From positions 1 through 13,972 of the forward strand of contig CAYULH010000133.1 in the NCBI GenBank assembly GCA_964445645.1: a DNA stretch of 13,972 nucleotides, given 5' to 3'. This document shows positions 1 through 6,945 of this stretch, one piece after another. The position numbers and the translations under genes were made by a program. The DNA is from Aureispira sp964445645 (GTDB lineage: Bacteria; Bacteroidota; Bacteroidia; Chitinophagales; Saprospiraceae). Numbering within the stretch: position 1 is the first letter of the stretch; each line of letters begins with the position of its first letter. Under the pieces are notes generated by a model that was not told the DNA's origin, made no database searches, and saw only the letters and a list, made by a program, of their open reading frames with translations.

Positions 1-377
1 GGCAAGCTTTATTTACAGGCCAAGGCCCCTACCAACAAGGCTGGCTGCTCAAGCTCGACCAACACGGCTGCTTGGTACCGGGTTGTCACCTCATTAGCAC
101 CTCATTGCTCCCCAATCAGCCCCAAGCCGAGCTAAAACTCTACCCCAATCCGGCCGTAGATTATCTCAATGTATTGTATAGGAATAAGCATATTGGAGAG
201 AAATTGACCTTTCGGATTTTGGATGTGCAAGGGCGAGTGCTGCAAAGCCATACTGCTAGAGCTATTTCTGACAAGACCTATATTTTTCCTGTTTGGGAAT
301 TGTTGGGGGGCTGGTATGTGTTGGAAGTGCGGCAAGATGGCGTGTTGGTGGGTAGTGAGGTTTTTGTGAAGGGGTAG
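1..377 (+). CDS. C-terminal part of a secreted protein with a type IX secretion sorting domain (5'-truncated)
   Basis: The reading frame is already open at the window edge (codons run from base 3), so the true start lies to the left; the TTG at 72 is internal. The visible part reads ...GWLLKLDQHGCLVPGC, a segment commonly seen just before the sorting domain in Bacteroidota secreted proteins. It is followed by a type A T9SS C-terminal domain: a KLYPNPAVDYLNV start, a central FRILDVQGRVL strand pair, and a GGWYVLEVRQDGVLVGSEVFVKG end with the terminal lysine-glycine. In this family the domain directs export across the outer membrane by the Por/Gld machinery and is cleaved or anchored there. The function of the passenger domain is not visible. 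It converges with the next gene, with only 54 bases between the two stops and no clear terminator hairpin. Confidence 0.88.
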   Translation, partial: QALFTGQGPYQQGWLLKLDQHGCLVPGCHLISTSLLPNQPQAELKLYPNPAVDYLNVLYRNKHIGEKLTFRILDVQGRVLQSHTARAISDKTYIFPVWELLGGWYVLEVRQDGVLVGSEVFVKG

Positions 378-431
378 GGATATTCTTGGGTTTGAGTAGT
401 TGTTTTTTTTTGAAATATAACACTTCCAATT

Positions 432-1793
432 CTAAGCTGTAGAGGGCAGGGGAGCATCAGCCTTAGGTACTTTATCCAAAAGCAAAATCATGGCCGTGTA
501 ATAAAAGGGCAAGCAGGGAATTTTGTAACGTGCCAAGGCCCCAAAATTGAAGGAAGTAAAGCCCACCGCAAAGGCAAAAATAATGGAGAAGACCAAGCAA
601 AACAAAATAACAGGGTCGCTCAATAGGGCAAGTAGCCCTCGCCATAGTCCGACCTTGAAAAACACATAAGCAGTCAAGAGCAGCGTAAACAGGGCTTCAA
701 TGGCAGAAGGGATGACAATAATTTTTCGGGCTTCCCAAAGATAGGGGCGAAACAAGGCTACATTAACGGCTTTGGGAAATGCTTTGACCAAGCCAAAGAG
801 TGTCGGATCCAAGGTGCCCAAGTCATAACCAGTACCATTGTCTCGCTCTGTACTCAGCTTGAGCCACCATTGCATTTTGGCGGCTTCTTCCATAAAACCA
901 GTTAAGGTATATTGAGAATAAACAGAGCCTAGCACTTGAATGACCACAACACCTCCAAGTGCTCCTACTCCAAAAAAAATGGGCGTGGCAAATTTTCTTA
1001 AGGTGTCGTTCTTGATGCGTTCTTTGTACATAAAAAATACCCAAATAACCGTAGCTGGAAAAATAGCTAGTAGAACGTAGACTTTTGTGTTTTTCATCAA
1101 AAAAGCACCCATTATAATAAAAAAAATAGACCTAATCCAGTGTTTCTTTTTACTAATAATGCTGTAATAAATACCATTCACAAAGAACCCCAATGCCCCA
1201 ATTACAATAGAATCTTTCATGATTCCTGTGCTCCAAAACCACATAGAGGGCAAAAACAGAATGGCTAAGGCCAATTGCCAGTGCAGATGGGGAGCCAAAT
1301 CATAAAAAACACGATATAAGGCCCAGCAACCCAAAAAACTAAAAACGGTCATGATAAAGGAAATACCAATATAGGTGCCAAAACCAAACAAACTAACCGA
1401 ACCTGCCACTCGAATTACCATAGCTTCTTTCTCATGTACAAAAAAGCCCCGCAGGCTTACCGCATTGACGGTATCCAATGACCAATCATGAAAATCTAAA
1501 AACAGCATCTCGTAGGCCAAGGAGGGATTGCTCAATAGAGCATTATAAATATCACGTGCGCCAAAAAAATAAAAAAAGGTATCGCCATAGCCATAATAGT
1601 ACTGATACATACAGGCTGTGAGTACTGCTCCCAGTAGCCTAAGCCCCAATGCAGGCAAAAAATACCGTTTTAATTGACTATCTTTATAGCGTTTATTACG
1701 ATAAACCCAAAAGATTCCTACCCAAAAAATGACCAAAAATGGCAATAGGAGAAAATCCTTAGGATATAATATTTGCCAAGCTACTAAAAGCAT
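432..1793 (-). CDS. Polytopic inner-membrane protein, probably of surface polysaccharide synthesis (EpsG/GT-C-like)
   Basis: A 453-residue protein, very hydrophobic, with about ten predicted membrane segments spread from residue 2 to 440. There is one longer hydrophilic stretch around 298-345, and the C-terminal tail is short. Conserved-looking patches are YGDT (69-72) in the first large loop, PSMWFWSTGIMKDS (182-195) at the start of a helix, and SFNFGALARYKIPCLPF (414-430) before the last helix. Such patches are typical of undescribed Bacteroidota membrane proteins in exopolysaccharide loci that resemble EpsG or GT-C polymerase/transferase folds. No signature fixes a substrate. The ATG at 1791-1793 gives a natural N-terminus. 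The gene diverges from a GT4 glycosyltransferase across 240 bp, which supports a role in glycan assembly by context only. It could also be an unrelated transporter-like protein. Confidence 0.72.
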   Translation of the reverse strand: MLLVAWQILYPKDFLLLPFLVIFWVGIFWVYRNKRYKDSQLKRYFLPALGLRLLGAVLTACMYQYYYGYGDTFFYFFGARDIYNALLSNPSLAYEMLFLDFHDWSLDTVNAVSLRGFFVHEKEAMVIRVAGSVSLFGFGTYIGISFIMTVFSFLGCWALYRVFYDLAPHLHWQLALAILFLPSMWFWSTGIMKDSIVIGALGFFVNGIYYSIISKKKHWIRSIFFIIMGAFLMKNTKVYVLLAIFPATVIWVFFMYKERIKNDTLRKFATPIFFGVGALGGVVVIQVLGSVYSQYTLTGFMEEAAKMQWWLKLSTERDNGTGYDLGTLDPTLFGLVKAFPKAVNVALFRPYLWEARKIIVIPSAIEALFTLLLTAYVFFKVGLWRGLLALLSDPVILFCLVFSIIFAFAVGFTSFNFGALARYKIPCLPFYYTAMILLLDKVPKADAPLPSTA

Positions 1794-1853
1794 ATTGATA
1801 AAACCATTGTTTGAAGGGTAGAATGATACAAGTAGATACTGTTTGTTTTAGAA

Positions 1854-1987
1854 TGGAACGACAACAGTAGGTACTTATTTTTGAAGCAATCCGAATTTTG
1901 TAGAAAGTTGCTTACAAAAACAAAGATAACTAACAAGTTATGGAAGAAAGACAAAAATAGTTGTAGTTAAATTACTATTTCGTTCCA
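1854..1987. promoter_or_regulatory. Divergent promoter region with paired TCGTTCCA octamers
   Basis: The 240-bp AT-rich gap (1794-2033) separates two divergent genes. A perfect octamer, TGGAACGA at 1854-1861 and its reverse complement TCGTTCCA at 1980-1987, sits about 60 bases upstream of the membrane-protein start and about 46 bases upstream of the glycosyltransferase TTG. It therefore reads TCGTTCCA towards each gene. This could be a shared upstream element, but flanking bases do not extend the match, and no clear Bacteroidota -33/-7 promoter could be assigned. Confidence 0.3.
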
Positions 1988-2033
1988 AAAATGTACTTGA
2001 TTGGTTATCAGATAATTATGAGGGTTTAATGCT

Positions 2034-3188
2034 TTGCAAAATATTACCATTAAAACAAAAGACCCGTTGGCAAATTATAAAAAAATAGGTATTGTACTCA
2101 ACACAGCTTGGAATATTCACAATTTTAGGTTGGGGCTTATTCGTGCTTTGATTCAAGAAGGCTACAAGGTGGTGGCTATTGCACCCGAAGATGAATTTGT
2201 GTCTTCGGTCACAGAAACAGGTGCTCAATTTGTACCTCTACAACACTTGAGCCGCAAGGGAGTCAATCCATTCAAGGATTGGATGTTGTATAGGGAGTTG
2301 TACCAAATTTTTAAGCAACACCAACTAGATGCCGTATTGTTGTACACCATCAAACCCAATATTTATGGCAATTGGGCGGCGAAGAAATTAGGCATTCCTA
2401 GTATAGCCACGGTCACCGGGCTGGGCTACAGTTTTATGCAGGAAGGCATTGTACACCAAGTTGTAAAGTTGTTGTATCGTTCTGCTTTTCGCAAGGCCAA
2501 GCGAGTAGCCTTTCAGAACAGTGATGACAAAGCCTTGTTTGAGGAGTTGAGCTTGTGTGTACCCAACCAAACTATGCTCATTAAAGGGTCGGGGATTAAT
2601 ACCAGTTATTTTCAGCCGATGCCCAAGGCCAAAGCTGAAACAGACTTTGTTTTTTTGTTTGTTGGGCGTTTGTTGTATGATAAGGGGGTGCGAGAGTTGT
2701 TACAAGCAGCTGAAAAATTACAGGCTGCTAGAGAAAATACAACTTTTTGGATAGTGGGAGGCATTGACGAAGGCAACCCTTCGGCTATTCAGAAGGATTT
2801 GTTGGATTATTATGAGCAGCAGGGAGCAATAAAATACCTCGGACAATCTTCGGATGTGCGTTCTATTATGCGTGAGGCCGATGTGGTGGTTTTGCCGTCC
2901 TACAGAGAAGGTTTGCCACGGGTAATGCTCGAAAGTTTAGCCATGGGCAAACCCATCATTACAACAGATGCGGCTGGCTGTAGAGAAACCATAAGAGATG
3001 GTGAAAATGGATTTTGTATTCCTGTACGAGATGATCGGGCACTTTTTGAGGCTTTGGTCAAGATGCGAGATTTATCGGCAGAGCAACGCCAAGCTATGGG
3101 GGCTGTGGGGCGCACCATGGCATTAGAAGAGTTTGACGAACAAATTATTGTAGGGCATTACCTCAAGGAGTTGGCTGTTTTGTTGTAG
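2034..3188 (+). CDS. GT4 glycosyltransferase, PglA-like (surface glycan or O-antigen assembly)
   Basis: A 384-residue GT-B fold glycosyltransferase of family GT4. The N-terminal Rossmann half begins KKIGIVLNTAWNIHNFRLGLIRAL, followed by the GLGYSFMQEG loop. The C-terminal nucleotide-sugar half has FVGRLLYDKGVRELL (about 210-224), a VGGIDEGNPS segment, and the GT4 EX7E motif EGLPRVMLE at 292-300. The spacing of these blocks closely resembles the family of PglA, the undecaprenyl-diphosphate-bacillosamine alpha-1,3-GalNAc transferase, so it probably adds a HexNAc-type sugar to a lipid-linked glycan at the inner membrane; the exact sugar is inferred. The start is uncertain. No ATG lies in frame before residue 80, an upstream TGA is at 2019-2021, and TTG 2034 follows GAGG at 2020-2023. 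An ATG at 2029 is in another frame and meets this frame at an A7 run. Confidence 0.85.
   Translation: MQNITIKTKDPLANYKKIGIVLNTAWNIHNFRLGLIRALIQEGYKVVAIAPEDEFVSSVTETGAQFVPLQHLSRKGVNPFKDWMLYRELYQIFKQHQLDAVLLYTIKPNIYGNWAAKKLGIPSIATVTGLGYSFMQEGIVHQVVKLLYRSAFRKAKRVAFQNSDDKALFEELSLCVPNQTMLIKGSGINTSYFQPMPKAKAETDFVFLFVGRLLYDKGVRELLQAAEKLQAARENTTFWIVGGIDEGNPSAIQKDLLDYYEQQGAIKYLGQSSDVRSIMREADVVVLPSYREGLPRVMLESLAMGKPIITTDAAGCRETIRDGENGFCIPVRDDRALFEALVKMRDLSAEQRQAMGAVGRTMALEEFDEQIIVGHYLKELAVLL
2079..2085 (+). other. A7 homopolymer/slippery heptamer at the glycosyltransferase N-terminus
   Basis: Seven A residues followed directly by TAG (2086-2088). In the frame opened by ATG 2029 this reads ATA-AAA-AAA-TAG, so A_AAA_AAA is a classic slippery heptamer with the stop immediately after it. 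A -1 slip, or one added A, would join that ATG to the glycosyltransferase frame exactly at its conserved KKIGIV start. It may be a functional slip site, a phase-variable tract, a sequencing error, or coincidence in A-rich DNA. Confidence 0.35.
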
Positions 3189-3200
3189 AGAATAGTCGGG

Positions 3201-3533
3201 CTAATCATCTTGTAGTTTATTTTCTACTGAAATAAACGGCTCAAAATGATTGTTGTGAATCACATTTTGAGTAATGGCATAGCCTAGCCAACTGCCAAAT
3301 ATTATATCCAACATCATCAAATAAATGCCATAAAAGCCAATAAATTCTAGCAAAATAAAGAGTAAGACAAAAACAGTGGCTACTACTATAAAGGTCGTCA
3401 ATGCGCCTTTTAACAAGATTGCTTGGTTGCTTTTGTCTTTGTTAGAAGTTATAAAGGCATTAATCCAAGGTGCTAGACCAAGTGCTATAATTATCAGCCC
3501 AATAGGAAGAGCCGTGAGTGGAAAATCGTTCAT
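3201..3533 (-). CDS. Small three-helix membrane protein of unknown function
   Basis: A 110-residue protein when started at the ATG complementary to 3531-3533. A 20-residue longer version would need the TTG at 3591-3593 and adds a polar stretch unlike a signal, so the ATG is preferred. Three hydrophobic segments are visible at about 8-28, 44-64 and 66-90, separated by a lysine-rich loop (NKDKSNQ, 31-37), with an acidic C-terminal tail. I do not recognise a family. It converges with the glycosyltransferase, leaving 12 bases between the two stop codons. It lies downstream of the leucine-rich-repeat gene on the same strand, with a weak terminator between them, so it is probably transcribed separately. 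Confidence 0.6.
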   Translation of the reverse strand: MNDFPLTALPIGLIIIALGLAPWINAFITSNKDKSNQAILLKGALTTFIVVATVFVLLFILLEFIGFYGIYLMMLDIIFGSWLGYAITQNVIHNNHFEPFISVENKLQDD

Positions 3534-3612
3534 AGTGTGCAGTGTTGTCGTATTATAAAAAGGGGTTCTAATATTATAACCCAATTTTGACAATAAAGAT
3601 TAACACAAAACG

Positions 3613-3638
3613 AAAAAAAGTTTATTAGCTCTAACTTT
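3613..3638 (-). terminator. Weak intrinsic terminator after the LRR gene
   Basis: On the minus strand, AAAGTT and AACTTT (plus-strand arms 3633-3638 and 3617-3622) can form a 6-bp stem with a 10-base loop, followed by a run of seven T (plus-strand A7 at 3613-3619, overlapping the stem). It begins 6 bases beyond the LRR gene stop. The stem is short and AT-rich, so efficiency is doubtful. Confidence 0.4.
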
Positions 3639-3644
3639 ACCCCA

Positions 3645-5408
3645 TTAATGCGGCAAATTGTAGTAATAAACTTGTAAATCAGGAAGTTGTTGGGCCACAG
3701 CCATAATCCACTTAGTATTATTTCTCAATCTAGAATTACCATCAATCAGCAAATGTTGGAGATTTGGCAATTGTTTTAAGCCCTTGATAGCAATTGTTTT
3801 TAGTTGATTATTGTAAGACAAATTTAGGGTTTTTATACTATTTAATTTGAACACAACAGGGGGAACAGTCGTCAAATCTTTATTGGACAAATCTAGTGTT
3901 TGATTGGTCGATAATTTTGTTTGTAATAATTGGATGGCCTCTGTTGTTGGCAGAGCAGTGAGCAGATAAACCAAACCCTTGGCGTATTTTTGATACCCAT
4001 ACCATGCTAGTTGAATGACGTTCAACTCCGTATATTTTTCCAATTTTTTGAGTCGTCTTTTAATGCTCGATTCATAGCTGTAGAGTGGAAAAAGGAGTTG
4101 TTTGCTTTTGATGTATTCCAACAAAGGAATAGAGGCATGTTGCCCCAGCAGCCGTTCTAATGCCCGTTTTGTTGTCTGATTATCTGTGAGTTGGTGTGCC
4201 CAAAACAAAGCAGTGAGTAGAGTAGGAGGAAAGCCTCCCTGTTCAAAAATAGTTAAGGCAATTTGAATATTCTCCTCGTTGCCACTACACAGCAGCATTT
4301 CTAGCTGTTCCAGATTGCTGTTATCGCCCTCCTCTTGTACCAAGTAAGCACTTGCACGTTGTGCCAAATACTGTACAATTTCCTTTTCTGTTATAATTGG
4401 GATATTCCATTCCAAGGCTTGTTGATACCCCCCTTTAGAACGTTGCCCTAGTAATAATAAGCCTGATTGTGGCTGCAATTTGGCTTGGTAACGAATGCCT
4501 TGTTCCTTGAGTTGTCGGCGCAATAATCGTTTATCAATGCTCAACTTGCCTTGTACAGCAAGGCTATTATTCTGTTTGAGAATAGCTCCTGCTTCACTGC
4601 CCCAACGCTCCTGATAATATTCTAAGGCAAGCAGGCGCAACGGCTCTATTTGCAATACATCGGTTGCTGCTAATACTAAATGCGCTTGTGCCAGTTTTTG
4701 TAGTTTGTCTTTTTGGCCAGCTAGTAAATTCATTAATAACACTCTGTACCGCCAACTCCACTGATGAATATAAGCCTGTTGCAAAAGTGTGGTATAGTAT
4801 TTTTTTTCGAGTGTGGAGTGTTGGTATAAATAAGGAATTTGTTGGCAAAAATCTGGGCGGCTCTTTTTTAGCTGATTACCAATGCGTTTGTGTACAAGGA
4901 GTTCTTGCAACTGGGTAAGTGTTGTTAATCCCTTGGGAATGAAGGCAGATTTGGGAAACTGAACTTTATGCAGATTGAGATGCTTGAGGTGGGGCAATAG
5001 TGTTAGGCAAGACCAGTCTACCGCTTCCTTAAATACACTGCCTTGTAAGGAAAGTTCCTCCAATTGGTCGAGCCGTAAAATAGCAGTTGGAAAACTTGTA
5101 AAATGTTGCTTTTTGAGTGCTAAACGCTTGATTTGAACAAGTTGGTCAAGAATGGGTAGGAGTGGACTCAACGGAACACCATCTAATACCAAGGTTTGAA
5201 GCTTGGGAAAATACGCTGCAAATAGAGGTGGCTCTGGCTGCAAAAAACCTTTGACCAAATGCAATTCTTCTACATTGATGCAGCGTTGAAGTAGATGCTC
5301 AAAGTTATGAATGTTGTAATAATTACTAATGCGAATAGCAGTTATGGATTGGTAGTCCTCTACTATTTCAAGCTCGCTAAGGTAATATAGAGTGAGTTGT
5401 TTTTTCAT
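3645..5408 (-). CDS. Leucine-rich-repeat protein with a central BRCT-like segment
   Basis: A 587-residue protein without a signal peptide or membrane segment, so probably cytoplasmic. Two LRR blocks are visible. The N-terminal block spans about 22-178 (for example VEELHLVKGFL, LQTLVLDGVPL, LEELSLQGSVF, LKHLNLHKVQF). The C-terminal block spans about 500-583 (TLDLSNKDLTTVPPVV, TLNLSYNNQLKTI, HLLIDGNSRL). The stretch between them is largely helical. Residues about 285-350 resemble the C-terminal half of a BRCT domain: LLRRQLKEQGIRYQAKLQP, then GLLLLGQRSKGGYQQALEWNIPIITEKEIVQYL, matching the BRCT pattern of a hydrophobic strand, SK..KA.ELGIPI, and an acidic helix. LRRs normally mediate protein binding; the partner is unknown. 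The ATG (complement of 5406-5408) is a clean start. The gene diverges from the dnd operon across 262 bp. Confidence 0.8.
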   Translation of the reverse strand: MKKQLTLYYLSELEIVEDYQSITAIRISNYYNIHNFEHLLQRCINVEELHLVKGFLQPEPPLFAAYFPKLQTLVLDGVPLSPLLPILDQLVQIKRLALKKQHFTSFPTAILRLDQLEELSLQGSVFKEAVDWSCLTLLPHLKHLNLHKVQFPKSAFIPKGLTTLTQLQELLVHKRIGNQLKKSRPDFCQQIPYLYQHSTLEKKYYTTLLQQAYIHQWSWRYRVLLMNLLAGQKDKLQKLAQAHLVLAATDVLQIEPLRLLALEYYQERWGSEAGAILKQNNSLAVQGKLSIDKRLLRRQLKEQGIRYQAKLQPQSGLLLLGQRSKGGYQQALEWNIPIITEKEIVQYLAQRASAYLVQEEGDNSNLEQLEMLLCSGNEENIQIALTIFEQGGFPPTLLTALFWAHQLTDNQTTKRALERLLGQHASIPLLEYIKSKQLLFPLYSYESSIKRRLKKLEKYTELNVIQLAWYGYQKYAKGLVYLLTALPTTEAIQLLQTKLSTNQTLDLSNKDLTTVPPVVFKLNSIKTLNLSYNNQLKTIAIKGLKQLPNLQHLLIDGNSRLRNNTKWIMAVAQQLPDLQVYYYNLPH

Positions 5409-5418
5409 GGCTAAATAT

Positions 5419-5431
5419 AAAAAAATGAGGC
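5419..5431 (+). repeat. Left copy of a 13-bp direct repeat flanking the dnd operon
   Basis: AAAAAAATGAGGC occurs here and again, perfect and in the same orientation, at 10749-10761. The two copies bracket the dnd operon and no other gene. The left copy is 11 bases upstream of the LRR start codon. Seven of the 13 bases are A, so the informative part is TGAGGC. Confidence 0.5.
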
Positions 5432-5501
5432 TTGATTATGTCTTTTTAATACGTCAATTTGTGTTTCGTTTTTTTACTCAATAAAAACTTAAGGTGTCAT
5501 A

Positions 5502-5533
5502 AATGTAAATATTGCCTAAAAATATGTTACATT
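5502..5533. promoter_or_regulatory. Imperfect palindrome in the LRR/dnd divergent region
   Basis: AATGTAAATATT (5502-5513) and AATATgTTACATT (5521-5533) form a 12-bp stem with one bulged G at 5526 and a 7-base GCCTAAA loop. There is no following T run on either strand, so an operator for a dimeric regulator is more likely than a terminator. It lies 138 bases before dndC and 94 before the LRR start. It could control either gene. Confidence 0.45.
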
Positions 5534-5571
5534 CCAGCTTTTATAAAAACCAAAAAAATAGCTTGATGTTT

Positions 5572-5588
5572 TTAGGTTCAATTAGGTT
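5572..5588 (+). promoter_or_regulatory. Tandem TTAGGTT heptamers upstream of dndC
   Basis: TTAGGTT at 5572-5578 and 5582-5588 repeat with a 10-base period, about one helical turn, so two copies would lie on the same DNA face. They lie 83-99 bases upstream of dndC. This could be a direct-repeat binding site; in DNA this AT-rich, chance is possible. I could not assign a convincing Bacteroidota -33/-7 promoter between them and the start codon. Confidence 0.25.
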
Positions 5589-5670
5589 ATTTATTTTTAA
5601 TCAAATTTTGAGAATTGGTTTTGTTTAAGTTGTAATTATAAATGTTTCATTAATAGATTTTGTTCTGGAA

Positions 5671-6945
5671 ATGATTAATATAAAATATATTAAAGAAGAA
5701 ATTAAAGATCAGTATTTGAAAGATAATCGTCCTTGGATTATCGGGTTTAGTGGAGGAAAAGATTCAACGGCTGTTTTACAGTTAGTTTGGTATGCTCTAA
5801 GAGAATTACCAAAAGAAAAATTACAAAAAGAGGTTCATGTAGTTTGTAATGATACACTAGTTGAAAACCCTCGTATTGTTGAGTGGATTGATCGAAACCT
5901 TAGTAGTATTGAGAATAAAGCGAGAATTGAAGGTTTACCAATAATTGTGGCAAAAACAACCCCTGAACTTGATGATAGTTTCTGGATTAACCTAATTGGT
6001 AAAGGCTACCCTGCACCTAATAGTAGTTTTCGCTGGTGTACTGAAAGACTAAAAATTAATCCCACAACAAAATATATAAAAGATCAAGTAGCAAAAAAAG
6101 GAGAAGTTATTATATTACTAGGAACAAGGTCAGATGAAAGCTCTAATAGAAAAAAAACAGTAGCTAAGTTCCAGATTTCTACTAATCGTCTTAGAAGACA
6201 TGTTGAGCTTAATTTAGCATATATTTTTGCACCTATTAAGGATGTTACTACTAATGAGCTTTGGCAGTATTTGCTTCAAGTACCTTCACCTTGGAATGGA
6301 ACAAATAGGGACTTAGTAACCTTGTATAAAAATGGTTCAGGAGGAGACTGTCCTTTAGTTATTGATACTTCAACTCCTTCTTGTGGTCAAAGTAGATTTG
6401 GTTGTTGGGTTTGTACAGTGGTTAAGCGAGATAAATCTATGGAGGCACTAATTGATAATGGTGAAGAACACTTAGAACCATTATTAGAGCTTAGGGATTG
6501 GCTCGTAGATAATAGAAATAAAGACAAATATCGGCAAATGCGATTGAGAAATGGAGGAAAGGGAAAAGGACCATATAATATACAAACAAGGCAATATATA
6601 TTGAAACGTTTGCTAGAAGCTCAAAAAATATCAGGTGAACAATTATTGACCTCTCAAGAATTGAAAGGAATTCAGGTTATTTGGCAAATGGACGGTTTTG
6701 ATGCTAATGCCTATCAAATCTATTATGAGGTTTATGATGAAAAAAAGATATACAGTATGACACCAAAAGACAAACTAAAACAAAAGCAAAAAGAGGAGTT
6801 GGCAGACTTATGCTTAAAAAACAAAGTAAATCCTGACAAGATGCTGAACCTAGTTAAGAATGAAAAAGACAAGCGATTACTTCGAAAACGAAATAATATA
6901 CAGAAAATTATTGCAGAAACAATTAGAGAAGAAGCTGGATTATGA
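5671..6945 (+). CDS. dndC: DNA phosphorothioation protein DndC (PAPS-reductase-like, Fe-S)
   Basis: DndC belongs to the ATP-pyrophosphatase/PAPS reductase family and helps insert sulfur into the DNA backbone, activating the phosphate with ATP while handling sulfur through a 4Fe-4S cluster. Here the PP-loop SGGKDST lies at 27-33. RWCTERLKINP follows (Cys123), then the diagnostic SCGQSRFGCWVCTVVKRDKSME with Cys238, Cys245 and Cys248; these four cysteines are the likely cluster ligands. GTRSDESSNRKK (about 151-162) is also typical of the family. At 424 residues it is somewhat shorter than well-studied DndC proteins of about 500, with no sign of a broken frame. The ATG follows TCTGGAA. It is the first gene of a three-gene operon and overlaps dndD by ATGA. 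Codons are AT-rich (many AGA, AAA, TTA), unlike the neighbouring chromosomal genes. Confidence 0.93.
   Translation: MINIKYIKEEIKDQYLKDNRPWIIGFSGGKDSTAVLQLVWYALRELPKEKLQKEVHVVCNDTLVENPRIVEWIDRNLSSIENKARIEGLPIIVAKTTPELDDSFWINLIGKGYPAPNSSFRWCTERLKINPTTKYIKDQVAKKGEVIILLGTRSDESSNRKKTVAKFQISTNRLRRHVELNLAYIFAPIKDVTTNELWQYLLQVPSPWNGTNRDLVTLYKNGSGGDCPLVIDTSTPSCGQSRFGCWVCTVVKRDKSMEALIDNGEEHLEPLLELRDWLVDNRNKDKYRQMRLRNGGKGKGPYNIQTRQYILKRLLEAQKISGEQLLTSQELKGIQVIWQMDGFDANAYQIYYEVYDEKKIYSMTPKDKLKQKQKEELADLCLKNKVNPDKMLNLVKNEKDKRLLRKRNNIQKIIAETIREEAGL

Noticed and set aside
3534..3593. 20-residue N-terminal extension of the small membrane protein
   Set aside because: It needs a TTG start and adds a polar segment; the ATG at 3531-3533 directly precedes the hydrophobic core.
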